Positions 47,115 to 55,516 of a DNA stretch of 64,000 nucleotides are shown here, in pieces. A model generated the notes under the pieces. That model did not search any database and had not been told where the DNA came from. It saw only the letters and a program-made list of their open reading frames with translations. The first letter of the stretch is position 1; the number at the start of each line of letters is the position of its first letter. The position numbers and the translations under genes were made by a program. Origin of the DNA: Paenibacillus profundus (GTDB lineage Bacteria; Bacillota; Bacilli; Paenibacillales; Paenibacillaceae); the NCBI RefSeq assembly GCF_021369635.1, contig NZ_JAJNBZ010000011.1, forward strand, positions 98,011 through 162,010, read 5' to 3'.

Positions 47115-48143
47115 TTATTGGGCCAGCAGCCGGACTGCATCATCAACAATTTTCTCGTAAGCGATCAGGCCGCTGCCAAGCCAATATTTATTGCTGACCT
47201 CGAACACATGGCCTTGCTTGGCGGCAGTCATGCTTTTCCAGATAGGGCTTTCCATCATCTCTTTCATGCGCTCAGTACCTTGGTCATAAGCATTGATAAC
47301 AAAAATATAGTCTGCGTCCAGCTCCGGGAGTATCTCCATGGATACATTGGCGCTGTTCTCATTTTCCACGAGCTTGGACATGCCGAGCCCCAGATCCTGA
47401 TGCACAACATAACCGCACAAGTATTTGCCGCCCATCAGGCTGACGCCTCTGGGTGCGAAGCGAATAATCGCCACCTTTTTTTCTCCAACCGCTTTGTTCA
47501 GCTTTTCCTTGGCATCATTCACTTTTTGCTGATAAGCCTGCAGCGCATTGTCGGCTTCAGCAGATTTGCCGAGCAGCTCCCCGATTGTGGCGAGCGACTT
47601 CTCAATATTTCCGGAAGCGCTTTTGAACACATAGGTTGGCGCAATCTTGGAGTAGTTCTCATAGTTGCCATTTTGGGCATAGGTCTCAGTGTGCAGAATA
47701 ATCAGATCGGGATTATAGGTCATTAACACCTCCGGCGAGGGCAGTCCTCCCGAGAGGTCAAGCTTCGGCACATCCTTCAATTCCTCTTGCAGATAGTCGT
47801 GTCCCATATTGCCGTTGGACCATTGAGCTACTGGCTTTACGCCCAGCTTGAGCAGAGAGTCCTCCAGATTGGGAGCGAAAATGTTCTTTGGTTCAGCAGG
47901 AATTTTGATTTCATGGCCAAGCTCGTCTGTTACCGTCCGCTCACCGGATGGTTCCGCGCTTTTTTCCCCCGCTGCGGACACTTCAGAGGTTGCTGCAGTT
48001 GAGCCTTGCTGTCCAGACGATGTGGCGCTGCTCTCCACCTTGGAGCCGCAGGCCGTCAGCAAGCTTCCTAAAAGCACACAGCACAGCAATGCTGAAATTC
48101 GGGCTGTAAAGCCAGACTTTACATGAACAAGACGTTCTAACAC
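47115..48143 (-). CDS. iron-siderophore ABC transporter substrate-binding lipoprotein (FeuA-like)
   Basis: GTG 48143 follows AGGAGGAG. A signal peptide ends in the lipobox LLTAC, then a Ser/Thr/Ala-rich linker and a class III binding-protein fold: RTVTDELGHEIKIPAEPKNI, LKLGVKPVA, YNPDLIILHTE, a long backbone helix. It should capture ferric bacillibactin outside the membrane. No permease or ATPase gene lies next to it, so these must be encoded elsewhere. A Fur box lies 17 bases upstream of the start. Confidence 0.88.
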   Translation of the reverse strand: MLERLVHVKSGFTARISALLCCVLLGSLLTACGSKVESSATSSGQQGSTAATSEVSAAGEKSAEPSGERTVTDELGHEIKIPAEPKNIFAPNLEDSLLKLGVKPVAQWSNGNMGHDYLQEELKDVPKLDLSGGLPSPEVLMTYNPDLIILHTETYAQNGNYENYSKIAPTYVFKSASGNIEKSLATIGELLGKSAEADNALQAYQQKVNDAKEKLNKAVGEKKVAIIRFAPRGVSLMGGKYLCGYVVHQDLGLGMSKLVENENSANVSMEILPELDADYIFVINAYDQGTERMKEMMESPIWKSMTAAKQGHVFEVSNKYWLGSGLIAYEKIVDDAVRLLAQ

Positions 48144-48159
48144 GGTATATCTCCTCCTG

Positions 48160-48174
48160 TGATAATAATTCTCA
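48160..48174. promoter_or_regulatory. Fur box in front of the FeuA-like gene
   Basis: TGATAATAATTCTCA matches the 7-1-7 Fur consensus TGATAATNATTATCA at 13 of the 14 defined positions. It would block transcription of the binding-protein/dhb unit when iron is plentiful. Confidence 0.75.
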
Positions 48175-48191
48175 ATTGGCTTGAGTATAAA

Positions 48192-49409
48192 TCATGTGGC
48201 GAACGATTCACCATAGCCATTATCCAGAAATCCATTTGGACAATTTCCTGTAAACAGGAGCAGTGCTTCATCCAGCATCCTCATGATCGCAACCGCCGAA
48301 TACTCGAACCACGGATCGGATGTGATGGGGTATACATGTCTGCTTTTTACCGCTTTCAGTTGACGCCACTCGGCTGAATGCTGCAGCGCCAGCCAGTATG
48401 CCCGGGATGATGCCTCAGGGCACACCAAGACAAGAATCCTGTCGGGGCTAAGCTCTGCAACTTGTTCCAATGTCAGCTGCAGGCTGCAGGACGTGTCTCT
48501 CCGGCAAGCTGCTTCAAGCTTCAGGTCCTGGTAGAGCACGTCCTCTAACCCGCGGTTCCCATAGATATGGATGCTATGTCCATAGACGCGCAAGGCTAAC
48601 ATTTTGTCTTGTCCCAGCACTTCGTCAATCTGGGTCCGAGCAGACTGAACCCTCTGTTCATATCGTTGTATCCATTGCTCCGCCTTATCTTCCCTATCCA
48701 AAAATCGGGCAATTATCCGCAGCTGGTCTCGCCAACCGTCGTCCGTCGGAACAATGAGAGAAGGCGCAATGTCCATCAATTTTGTCTTATCGAGGGGGCA
48801 CAGCTGCTCGGTTCCGATAATGGCATCGGGACGAGCCTGAATCAACCTGTTCAGATTCACCTCGAATGTCCAATTGGTATAGGGATCGGTAAGCTTCAGA
48901 TGGGACTTAATCTCCGTACGATAGGCGTTATAGTAATAGGGCGTCCACTTCGGATCAAGCGGCGCTGCCGTCGGCATGACATCCAGAGCAAGCAGCTGTC
49001 CTGTAATCGAAGAGGAGCACGCGGCTATGCGCCGCCTGGAGTTTTTCACAAAGTCAGACGGGGACACGCCAACCTCCTTCTTGAATTTGCGGCTAAAGTA
49101 AAACTCGTCCTTATATCCCACCTTCAAGGCGATATCCCGCAGTCGCTCTCCGGATTCTGCCAAATAACGCTTGGCACGGTTGATGCGCAGATCCGTCAAG
49201 TAATCCATAGCGCTTTGCCCATATGTTTTCTTGAAGAGATCGACAAAATATTTGGGACTGATATTCGCCATCTGGGCCAGCTGTCCAATACAAAGCGGTT
49301 CGTTATAATGCTGATCCATGAATTCTCTGATCTCCATCAAGTTCGTTTTTCGATTCCGGCCCGGCGTGAACAAGCTATTGTCTGTCTGCAGCTCTTCTTT
49401 TGAAAGCAC
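48192..49409 (-). CDS. Btr-like AraC regulator fused to a siderophore-binding domain
   Basis: The frame is open to 49532, across the Fur box, but GTG 49409 has GGAGG 6 bases upstream and is the likely start. The 405-residue protein has two AraC-type HTH motifs (LCIGQLAQMANISPKYFVDL; LRDIALKVGYKDEFYFSRKF) followed by a periplasmic-binding-like domain (MDIAPSLIVPTD, FLDREDKAEQWIQRY). This is the plan of B. subtilis Btr, which binds bacillibactin and activates uptake genes. It is the first gene of the iron locus, so it probably activates the genes behind it when the siderophore is present. Confidence 0.88.
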   Translation of the reverse strand: MLSKEELQTDNSLFTPGRNRKTNLMEIREFMDQHYNEPLCIGQLAQMANISPKYFVDLFKKTYGQSAMDYLTDLRINRAKRYLAESGERLRDIALKVGYKDEFYFSRKFKKEVGVSPSDFVKNSRRRIAACSSSITGQLLALDVMPTAAPLDPKWTPYYYNAYRTEIKSHLKLTDPYTNWTFEVNLNRLIQARPDAIIGTEQLCPLDKTKLMDIAPSLIVPTDDGWRDQLRIIARFLDREDKAEQWIQRYEQRVQSARTQIDEVLGQDKMLALRVYGHSIHIYGNRGLEDVLYQDLKLEAACRRDTSCSLQLTLEQVAELSPDRILVLVCPEASSRAYWLALQHSAEWRQLKAVKSRHVYPITSDPWFEYSAVAIMRMLDEALLLFTGNCPNGFLDNGYGESFAT

Positions 49410-49482
49410 GAGGAACCTCCTTTTGGTTATAAACCATGAGCAGCTTATGAGCTTATGAAATCCATGATTTATTGTATGAAAA

Positions 49483-49497
49483 TGATAATCATTATCA
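49483..49497. promoter_or_regulatory. consensus Fur box in front of the Btr-like gene
   Basis: TGATAATCATTATCA is a perfect 7-1-7 inverted repeat identical to the consensus. It lies about 75 bases upstream of the GTG at 49409. Apart from this and the hairpin at 49812, the 546 bases from 49410 to 49955 show no gene. Confidence 0.9.
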
Positions 49498-49811
49498 ATT
49501 AATAAACTAACATATGACTCCCCTCTAGTCAATCAAATTTTGGAAAATCTGTGGCATAAAAAGTATGCTCAGCAATGTTTTAAAGACATAAAAATAAGCC
49601 CCCAGGCCATTTCCTAAGAACCTCAGTTACCTATCCAAAATTATGAACACTACACCTCTTATTTGGTGTTTTGGGCGCAACATATCCGCTTAATTAGCGT
49701 ATGCAGCTGCGCTGATACCGACCAAGGTATCCTTACACTCTTGAAATGTTCCAAGTAAACCAGTGCTTTTTCAATACATTCACATGATGCAGAAAGTCAA
49801 AGTAGTAAAAT

Positions 49812-49846
49812 AAGACCTCAGTTCAACTTAACTGAACCAAGGTCTT
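49812..49846 (-). terminator. hairpin with the same arms as that at 32551
   Basis: AAGACCTCAGTTCA (49812-49825) and TGAACCAAGGTCTT (49833-49846) pair with the same two-base internal mismatch as at 32551-32584 and lead into a T-rich stretch on the minus strand. It lies upstream of the Btr promoter, so the two copies bracket the siderophore locus. Confidence 0.55.
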
Positions 49847-49955
49847 GATACTATAAAATATCGCTTCCTCGCTATAGTTCATGGGTAATGTCTGCTAAAT
49901 AGAAATGTTGACGACACTGCTCATTAAGACAATTAATAGGGCGGGATGGTATTTG

Positions 49956-50782
49956 ATGTGGAATTCGATAAGTAGTAATGACCAACTGATTATGAATATG
50001 TTCAATATAGCTTTACAGTTGGAAAAACCCTGGAAACTTGCACATATTGAATTTGAAGGCCGAGATCAAGCTTGGCATCTGTACATCGACTTCGAGCGAG
50101 GAACCACATTCGCCTGTCCCTTGTGCGGATCTGCTTGTAAGGCATATGATACCGAGAAGAAGCAATGGAGACACCTCGACTTCTGGAATTGGAAAACCTT
50201 CATGCATGCCAGATTACCAAGAGTAAAATGCCGATCGTGCAACAAGGTGACGCAAGTGCCAGTAGCTACAGAGGGAAAAGGTAAGGATACGCTAGAACGC
50301 TTCAAGTTGCATATGACGGCAAAAGGCGCTACCGCGCAGCAAATTGAAGAAATCTGTTGCGACATGTCTCCCGCTTTTATCCGAGGCATTGAAGAATACT
50401 TCCCAGACGCCGAATTACCTTTACAAATTCCATGTGATGAAGCTCTTGGGTGAAGCCGTGGATGAGGTTCGAATTCAAGAGCAGAAGCAGCCCGGAATTG
50501 AAACATACAAAATACATTTGGTTGAAAAACGAAGTTAATCTCAAGGCTGAGCAAAAGGAAACTTTACTACGCTTAAAAGATAGCAATTTGCAAACAGGAA
50601 GGGCATACCGTTTGAAATTGTCGTTTCAGGATTTCTGGAGCACTCCACATATTTTAGCAGATGTATATCTGCGAGAATGGATTGGTTGGGCCAACCGATC
50701 GCAGCTTAACCGCCTTGAAACCCTACTTCAGAACTTGGTACAGCGGTCAAGTGTTTTTCTTGAGGGCTGTACCAAGTTCTGA
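49956..50782 (+). pseudogene. ISL3-family transposase, decayed
   Basis: The N-terminal zinc-finger part is clear: CPLCGSACKAYDTEKKQWRH, LDFWNWKTFMHARLPRVKCR. After VTQVPVAT the helix-turn-helix and the first catalytic Asp are missing, and the frame joins to LERFKLHMTAKGATAQQIEE and CCDMSPAFIRGIEEYFPDA. A frameshift near 50425 leads to YKFHVMKLLGEAVDEVRIQE, and another near 50490 to TKYIWLKNEVNLKAEQKETL. The end is shortened as well. So there is one internal deletion, two frameshifts and a 3' truncation. No terminal repeats were found. Confidence 0.8.
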
Positions 50783-50802
50783 AATTCTCTTAACGGGAAG
50801 GG

Positions 50803-51157
50803 TTATGAAACTAGCAACTGTGCTTTTACCCATCCAGTAGAGCGAAGAGCCAAAAAATCTTTATATTCCGATAAATAATAATCTGCTCCTGGGGTATTAT
50901 CCTGAAACAAACATGTTTTAATCCCCATTGTCTTGCTAGGTAAAATATCTATCTCCCGATCGCCAATAATAAGGTCTATTCTGTTTCTACTATGTAAATA
51001 TTCGTATTCATATGCGGATTCTAGAAAGGCTTCAAGCGATTCATTCTCCCACTCTTCTTTTTGGTTTATCCTGTCCAGTTCTAAGTTCATTAATAAAGTG
51101 TAAAAAGGATTTTTCATCTGTCACTTCATCTACCAATTCGAAAAGTATCTTCTTCAT
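50803..51157 (-). pseudogene. chimeric remnant: small DUF7660-like start joined to a HAD-hydrolase end
   Basis: From ATG 51157 one frame reads MKKILFELVDEVTDEKSFLH and continues to a TGA near 51042. The overlapping frame from 51117 then reads KEEWENESLEAFLESAYEYE; together they look like one small acidic protein (DUF7660-like) with a frameshift. From about residue 45 the same frame reads RIDLIIGDREIDILPSKTMG, then IKTCLFQ, which is the C-terminal motif IV region of HAD-family phosphatases. So two unrelated gene pieces appear fused beside the ISL3 remnant. Family calls are by eye. Confidence 0.4.
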
Positions 51158-51238
51158 AGTCTGATTTCAATCCTTTGTAATTTTCATTCAGGAATTGCAC
51201 ATAACGTATTAGGAATGAAATTTCCGTTCGTGTTATGT

Positions 51239-51541
51239 TCATAACCTGGTCCAGAAGCTTTTGTAATCCTCAAACTCACCATCTTCATCTTTCATGCAAT
51301 ACTCCGCACGGAAGATTTCGTCTACGATTTTTTTATTGTGATCATAGAGTGTATAGGGATACAGAAACAATTTATCGCACTCTTCATGTTCCTTCTCAAT
51401 GACGTTTTCTTCGCAGTATCCTTCTTCAAGAAGTAATTCAACCGCCCCAAAAAAGGATAATCCGTTAAGAATGTTTATGTTAACCAACTTAGTGCCCCCC
51501 GTTGAATGAACAATCTGTACAGTTGACTTCATTCTTAACAT
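51239..51541 (-). CDS. hypothetical acidic protein, 100 residues
   Basis: A small acidic protein (KLVNINILNGLSFFGAVELL; EEGYCEENVIEKEHEECDKL; CMKDEDGEFEDYKSFWTRL). No known motif. ATG 51541 or the Met four codons later could be the start; neither has a strong ribosome-binding site. Low GC, and it lies beside another small acidic remnant. It resembles immunity-type small proteins in size and charge only; function unknown. Confidence 0.45.
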   Translation of the reverse strand: MLRMKSTVQIVHSTGGTKLVNINILNGLSFFGAVELLLEEGYCEENVIEKEHEECDKLFLYPYTLYDHNKKIVDEIFRAEYCMKDEDGEFEDYKSFWTRL

Positions 51542-51939
51542 AGCTACAAAATGTTTGATACAGAAAAATTTTAATTTCTCCTTAAAAATCTTATCTATTA
51601 AGAAATTGCTTTCACTTGCAGCACGAATATGGTGTTAGGTGATGCCGTATTGAAAGGTCTCAAAACGGTTTCGCCTAACTCGTTACCCTCCATATACGTT
51701 AGTTACGCTAGCTTGTCCCCCTAAGTATATCCTTAGTCCATAATATTGGAAATAAAATGATGCATAAAAAACCTCCCCTCCCTATAAAATGCGCCTTACA
51801 TCCATAAATAATCTTTTTTTGAAAATTGTTCATAATTTTTATGTAATTTAGGAATTCATATGCAATGTTATTGATGAAGGGTTATATCTCATCCTTCCAG
51901 TCAATCGCGAACCCAAAACGATGTAAAGGAGGTAGAGAT
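51542..51939. other. AT-rich intergenic stretch, no gene found
   Basis: About 400 bases with low GC and no supported reading frame. It ends in an AAAGGAGG ribosome-binding site at 51925-51932 serving the short frame at 51940. Confidence 0.5.
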
Positions 51940-51996
51940 ATGTTCCGCATCCGATCACCTGGCCAGACAGTCATTCTCATCATATTCTCTCGCTGA
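51940..51996 (+). CDS. possible 18-residue leader peptide upstream of the SH3-like gene
   Basis: ATG 51940 follows a perfect AAAGGAGG at 7 bases and is followed by 17 codons and TGA (MFRIRSPGQTVILIIFSR). The SH3-like gene starts 57 bases further on with its own site. It could be a regulatory leader or a chance frame; there is no other evidence. Confidence 0.3.
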   Translation: MFRIRSPGQTVILIIFSR

Positions 51997-52053
51997 TACC
52001 TCGCAATCATAGAAAATGGAACCCATTATCATATAAAAGGAGTTGTTGTTCAA

Positions 52054-52416
52054 ATGTTCAAAAAAGTTGCGAGCTTCTCGTTGGCAATCGCTTGTATGGC
52101 AGTTCTGGCCCAAGGTGCATATGCAGCGGAAAGTAATCCTCCTGCCAATGTGAATAATCAGCAGCATGCTGTAACCGCCGATGGCGGATTGGTCCTTCTA
52201 AGTGCCACGTATGAAATAAAGGAAAATGGAGTTAGATTACGAAGCAAGCCTTCATTATCCGGGACAGTGCTTGGCTTGCTTAATAAGGGCGATATGGTAA
52301 ACGGAGGCCGTCAAGATCCTGTATACGCGGACGGCTATGCCTGGATAAATGTATATAGCTACAAACATAATGCTTCTGGTTGGGTTGCAATCGATTATTT
52401 GACGGAAGTCGGATGA
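52054..52416 (+). CDS. secreted SH3-like domain protein
   Basis: A 120-residue protein; ATG 52054 follows AAAGGAG. It has a signal peptide with cleavage likely after AQGAYA, a short Asn/Pro-rich linker and one bacterial SH3 domain: NGVRLRSKPSLSGTVLGLLN, KGDMVNGG, then ASGWVAIDYL at the end. Such domains bind the peptidoglycan surface. There is no catalytic domain, so it may be a wall-associated factor or small secreted effector. Confidence 0.8.
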   Translation: MFKKVASFSLAIACMAVLAQGAYAAESNPPANVNNQQHAVTADGGLVLLSATYEIKENGVRLRSKPSLSGTVLGLLNKGDMVNGGRQDPVYADGYAWINVYSYKHNASGWVAIDYLTEVG

Positions 52417-52425
52417 ATCTATTTT

Positions 52426-52456
52426 CAATCGCAATGGGGTTGCCCCATTGCGATTG
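52426..52456. terminator. perfect 14-bp hairpin after the SH3-like gene
   Basis: CAATCGCAATGGGG and CCCCATTGCGATTG form a perfect stem with a 3-base loop. It lies 10 bases after the stop and between convergent genes. No long T run follows. Confidence 0.6.
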
Positions 52457-52509
52457 AACTATTGTATCCCCCCCTGAATAGCGGCGGATTGATGATTTGC
52501 AGGGCTTTG

Positions 52510-53070
52510 TCAGATATCCAGACTCACCACAAGAGTCTGAACGATGCTTCTGATTTTCTTATTAATCCGGTAAATTCTTGTCGTTATCGCGTTAGCCGAA
52601 ACATCATATTTCCGGGTCAGCTCCGCGATTGACATTTTCTTTAAATAATAATCCGTATACAGTTCGTATTCGCTCGAACTCAACTTCATTAACACTTCAT
52701 GATACAATTCATCCACATCGACCGCATTTTCGACAAGCTGATCGATTTCATTATCCTGCAACTCCAATCGGTAATTGATATCATCCGTAATGATAACCTC
52801 GCGCCTCTTTTTGATATACATGGCCCGAAATGAAAGGTTAATAAAATTCCTTGCCGTAGTGAATAGCCATCCTTCCACATTAGGGTGCCTTTTTAACTTC
52901 GAGATTTGCTTTCTCGCTTCGAGAAAGGTATTTTGCGTACATTCATCGGCAAAGTCCATCAGTTCCGGTTGCGATTTGATTAATTTTTTACAATATTTAT
53001 ATACCGGCTTGAAATATGTATCGCATAATTCATTAATAAAAAGATCATCCCGTTCATACCCTTCTCTCAT
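52510..53070 (-). CDS. ECF-like RNA polymerase sigma factor
   Basis: ATG 53070 follows TAGGAGGCGGCA; the longer frame to 53196 lacks a site. The 186-residue protein has region 2 (LCDTYFKPVYKYCKKLIKSQ; FADECTQNTFLEARKQI; VEGWLFTTARNFI) and region 4 (LYTDYYLKKMSIAELTRKYD, VSANAITTRIYRINKKI). No anti-sigma gene is adjacent. The neighbouring SH3-like gene is convergent. Its regulon is unknown. Confidence 0.82.
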   Translation of the reverse strand: MREGYERDDLFINELCDTYFKPVYKYCKKLIKSQPELMDFADECTQNTFLEARKQISKLKRHPNVEGWLFTTARNFINLSFRAMYIKKRREVIITDDINYRLELQDNEIDQLVENAVDVDELYHEVLMKLSSSEYELYTDYYLKKMSIAELTRKYDVSANAITTRIYRINKKIRSIVQTLVVSLDI

Positions 53071-53474
53071 CACAGTGCCGCCTCCTAGCGTAGTTATTGT
53101 TATATTTTTATACAAATTCCAGTAATAACTAATTATTCCTATAATGAATAATATAGATTTCACGCCTGAATGTAAAGGCACTATTATGCATTCCAAGACA
53201 GATCAGAGAAAAATAAAAATAAAAAAAAAGCCTCAGTATACTGTTAGCGTGACCAGAAGAGACTTTAGAACCGTAGCCACCATATATTCCTCCTAAACAT
53301 GCTGATGACATTAATCTTTGAGTTTTGCCTTACGTGGTTCTTTCGAGTCCAGTTCGATTCTAAGCTCACTATTATATTTTCGACTTCTCTTAATAATTTG
53401 CTTCATAAAATCTATCTTTCCTGGAGAAACAAGAGAAATTTGAAATACTCTTTCTGAATCTATACACAAATATT
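53071..53474. other. AT-rich intergenic stretch with a possible minus-strand terminator
   Basis: No firm gene. On the minus strand CAGTATACTG followed by AGGC and nine T residues (about 53221-53242) looks like a weak terminator. Just upstream a 16-codon frame (53283-53233) follows AGGAGGAATAT; it is too short to call. Confidence 0.35.
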
Positions 53475-53717
53475 TCACTCTCCCATACAACTAAGATTCA
53501 GGAGGTGTTCATACTTATTAGACCGCTCTACGTCGATAATCGCCCGCACTTCCTCAAGCCACTCCAATGAGACATGTCCATTCAAAAGTGTGTAGGCTTC
53601 CCATAGTACCAGAACAAGCAATTGTTCCCTGACTGCCTTAGATGCCACACCGACTTGCTCGTATTCCCCATAAGATTTATTATCCAGCTTATGGACCAGA
53701 ACAAATGAATCATACAT
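53475..53717 (-). CDS. hypothetical protein, 80 residues
   Basis: ATG 53717 overlaps the stop of a preceding fragment as TAATG and has GGAGG 10 bases upstream, so translation was probably coupled. The protein (MYDSFVLVHKLDNKSYGEYE; VASKAVREQLLVLVLWEAYT; VSLEWLEEVRAIIDVERSNK) is helical and acidic with no known motif. It follows a gene cut by the IS at 53822, so it may now lack its promoter. Confidence 0.5.
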   Translation of the reverse strand: MYDSFVLVHKLDNKSYGEYEQVGVASKAVREQLLVLVLWEAYTLLNGHVSLEWLEEVRAIIDVERSNKYEHLLNLSCMGE

Positions 53718-53821
53718 TACATTACCACCTCCTTCATTGTTGCAAATCTATCAGGGTCAATACTGGAAGCTTCACAAAGCTTGTTGATGCCCGTCCGTAT
53801 TAGCGTGAAATAGGATTTTTA
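53718..53821 (-). pseudogene. C-terminal fragment of a gene cut by the IS5-type element
   Basis: The minus-strand frame ending in the TAA that overlaps the 53717 start encodes LIRTGINKLCEASSIDPDRF, then ATMKEVVM, and is open up to the IS end at 53822. The other part is not visible beyond 54661. Family not recognised. Confidence 0.4.
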
Positions 53822-54661
53822 CTAGAGCGTGTCTTCAAACTATAAAAACGATCCAAAACATGGTGAACTTAGCGTATGAGAAGGCGATACGAAATACGCG
53901 ATGATCAATGGGAGCGAATCAAAGATCTACTACCGCCGGAACGCCCCCCCCAAGGCGGACGAAAAGCCAAGGACAGTCGAATGATGCTAAACGCCATGTT
54001 ATAGGTGGCCCGGCCCGGTCCGGTGCGCCTTGGCGGGATTTGCATGACCATTCGGGCTCATGGAAGACCATGTATACCCGTTTTCGCCGCTAGCAAATAG
54101 CTGGCGTTTGGGATCAAGTTCTGGAGCACGTCTCTATATCCCCCGACTTCGAAAATATCATGATCGATGCCACCATATTTCGTGTTCACCAGCACGGAGC
54201 GGGGCAAAAGGGGGCAGCAATTACAGGCGTTCGTACGCTCCAGAGGCAGAATAACGACCAAAATACATGCAGCTATAGACGCGCTGGGAAATCCGCTGCG
54301 CTTTGAACTGACCGCCGGCAATTGTCACAACTGTGTCAAAGGATATGAAATGCTTCAAGATATGGATTTCACCGGCAAGGCCGTGATTGCCGACCGAGGT
54401 TACGACATGAACAACGTTCTGGAACTCATTGAGAAGCAGCAAGCAGTCGCCGTTATTACCAGCCGAAAACGCTGCAAAATTCAACAAACGTGTGATTGGC
54501 GGCTATACAAAGAACGCCATTTGGTCGAATGCTTGTTCAACAAACTCAAACATTATCGCAGACTGGCTACTCGCTATGATAAGCTGGCCTGTTCCTTTGC
54601 GGCCTTTTATCGCTGGCCTCTATTCTTTTATGGCTAAATTAGGTTTGAAGACACGCTCTAG
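53822..54661 (+). mobile_element. IS5-type insertion sequence with intact terminal inverted repeats
   Basis: CTAGAGCGTGTCTTCAAA (53822-53839) is exactly repeated in inverse at 54644-54661. TTA lies just outside both ends and may be the target duplication; alternatively CTAG is the duplication and the repeats are 4 bases shorter. The length of 840 bases and the coded protein fit the two-frame IS5/IS427 type. Confidence 0.85.
53876..54642 (+). pseudogene. IS5-family transposase, decayed
   Basis: It begins MRRRYEIRDDQWERIKDLLP with the usual IS5 N-terminal region, reaches MLNAML and then a TAG. Other frames continue with GAPWRDL, GSWKTMYTRFRR, VSISPDFENIMIDAT (first catalytic Asp), GGITTKIHA-like sequence, AVIADRGYDMNNVLELIEKQ (second Asp) and RHLVECLFNKLKHYRRLATR (Glu region), ending LASILLWLN. 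At least four frame changes are needed. A run of eight C at ~53944-53951 could be a slippage site. Probably inactive. Confidence 0.8.
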
Positions 54662-54697
54662 TTAAATCACAAAGAGATCAGACACACACCTAGTTAT

Positions 54698-54760
54698 AAA
54701 AAAACCTCTATCAAAGGAGACTTCCCAAGATGAGTGACCGCGTTTAGAGGTAGGTTTTTT
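54698..54760. terminator. A/T-flanked inverted repeat, possible two-way terminator
   Basis: AAAAAACCTCTA and TAGAGGTAGGTTTTTT pair with a two-base bulge around a 34-base loop. It lies between the IS and the minus-strand gene at 54839. The rest of 54662-54838 shows no gene. Confidence 0.45.
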
Positions 54761-54838
54761 ATCGCTTCATAGAGCTTAAACATTCCTTAAGCATAAACAA
54801 AGGCCTCCAACGTCAGCTGAAGGCCCTATCACATCCAA

Positions 54839-55063
54839 TTATGCATTCGCTTTTCCCCTTTTAATGAGTTCGATTAATCCGGTTGTCATGGCCTGCAGCG
54901 CATCTTCCTTCGGCATTTTAATGTAGCGGCTAAGATCGATCATCTCCTGTTCGTAGAGCTCGATAATCTGCAACATGGCCTCCTTGTCATCGTCCTGTGC
55001 CCTCTGAATCAACTCCAGGAATTCAGTTTCTGTGATAACGTTTTGAGGGAACTCCTTTTCCAT
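54839..55063 (-). CDS. RsoA-like region-2 part of a split sigma factor
   Basis: A 74-residue protein; ATG 55063 follows AGGGGGTGAATAA. Its helix pattern (TETEFLELIQRAQDDDKEAM, LQIIELYEQEMIDLSRYI, then EDALQAMTTGLIEL) is that of sigma region 1.2/2 N-terminal helices, like the small co-sigma RsoA of B. subtilis. It overlaps by 55 bases a gene coding a region-4-like protein, so the two may form a two-part sigma factor such as SigO-RsoA. The partner role is inferred from pairing. Confidence 0.55.
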   Translation of the reverse strand: MEKEFPQNVITETEFLELIQRAQDDDKEAMLQIIELYEQEMIDLSRYIKMPKEDALQAMTTGLIELIKRGKANA

Positions 55064-55353
55064 TTATTCACCCCCTGTTGGGTTAATTTCATGTCTAGCG
55101 CCACTTCCTTTTCGCTTTTGTCGTGAATATATATTTCGCTCATAATATGTCTGGCCTTGTTGGATGTAAGGGAGCTTAGCAGCTCATGAATAAATAGATT
55201 TGAATCCGATTGTTCTGAGAAGCTTGAGCCAATTACAATTTCAATTTTCAAAGCCATTTCCCGATTTTGCTTTACTCTGGCACGATACTGAAGTCTCCAT
55301 GCGATCCTCTTTAACTCCTGTTGATAATGTCGATAAGTAGGCACAGAAGACAT
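55009..55353 (-). CDS. SigO-like region-4 part of a split sigma factor
   Basis: ATG 55353 follows GGAGGTGATTAGG. The 114-residue protein ends with a sigma region-4 helix-turn-helix: LTSNKARHIMSEIYIHDKSE, KEVALDMKLTQQGVNKWKRS. No region 2 is present; that function may come from the gene at 54839, whose start lies within this one. Similar split factors control sigO/rsoA in B. subtilis, and region-4-only activators occur in phages. The holin gene at 55517 is divergent from it. Confidence 0.6.
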   Translation of the reverse strand: MSSVPTYRHYQQELKRIAWRLQYRARVKQNREMALKIEIVIGSSFSEQSDSNLFIHELLSSLTSNKARHIMSEIYIHDKSEKEVALDMKLTQQGVNKWKRSSLKTLSQKLNSWS

Positions 55354-55516
55354 CCTAATCACCTCCACGATTATCATTTACTCATAAATTAAGGAAATAT
55401 ATTGAATGTTTTTACAACCATTTATATGATCATACTTCAAACCTCGCGGAAGGTTGTAGATCGCTCTGTCTTATCTCCTATATGTGTACATCCTACTAAA
55501 AAGGGAGGTTTGCAGC

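Noticed and set aside
49410..49532. N-terminal extension of the Btr-like regulator to 49532
   Set aside because: It would place coding sequence over the consensus Fur box; GTG 49409 has a strong ribosome-binding site and gives the usual family N-terminus.
53233..53283. 16-codon minus-strand frame with an AGGAGG site; overlapping frame reads GGIYGGYGS-like sequence
   Set aside because: It could be a decayed YjcZ-type small protein, but the frame that begins at the start codon does not give that sequence.
53715..53722. ATGTAATG as a start-stop regulatory element
   Set aside because: The first ATG is in frame with the truncated upstream gene and is simply its last codon before TAA; the overlap is ordinary coupling.
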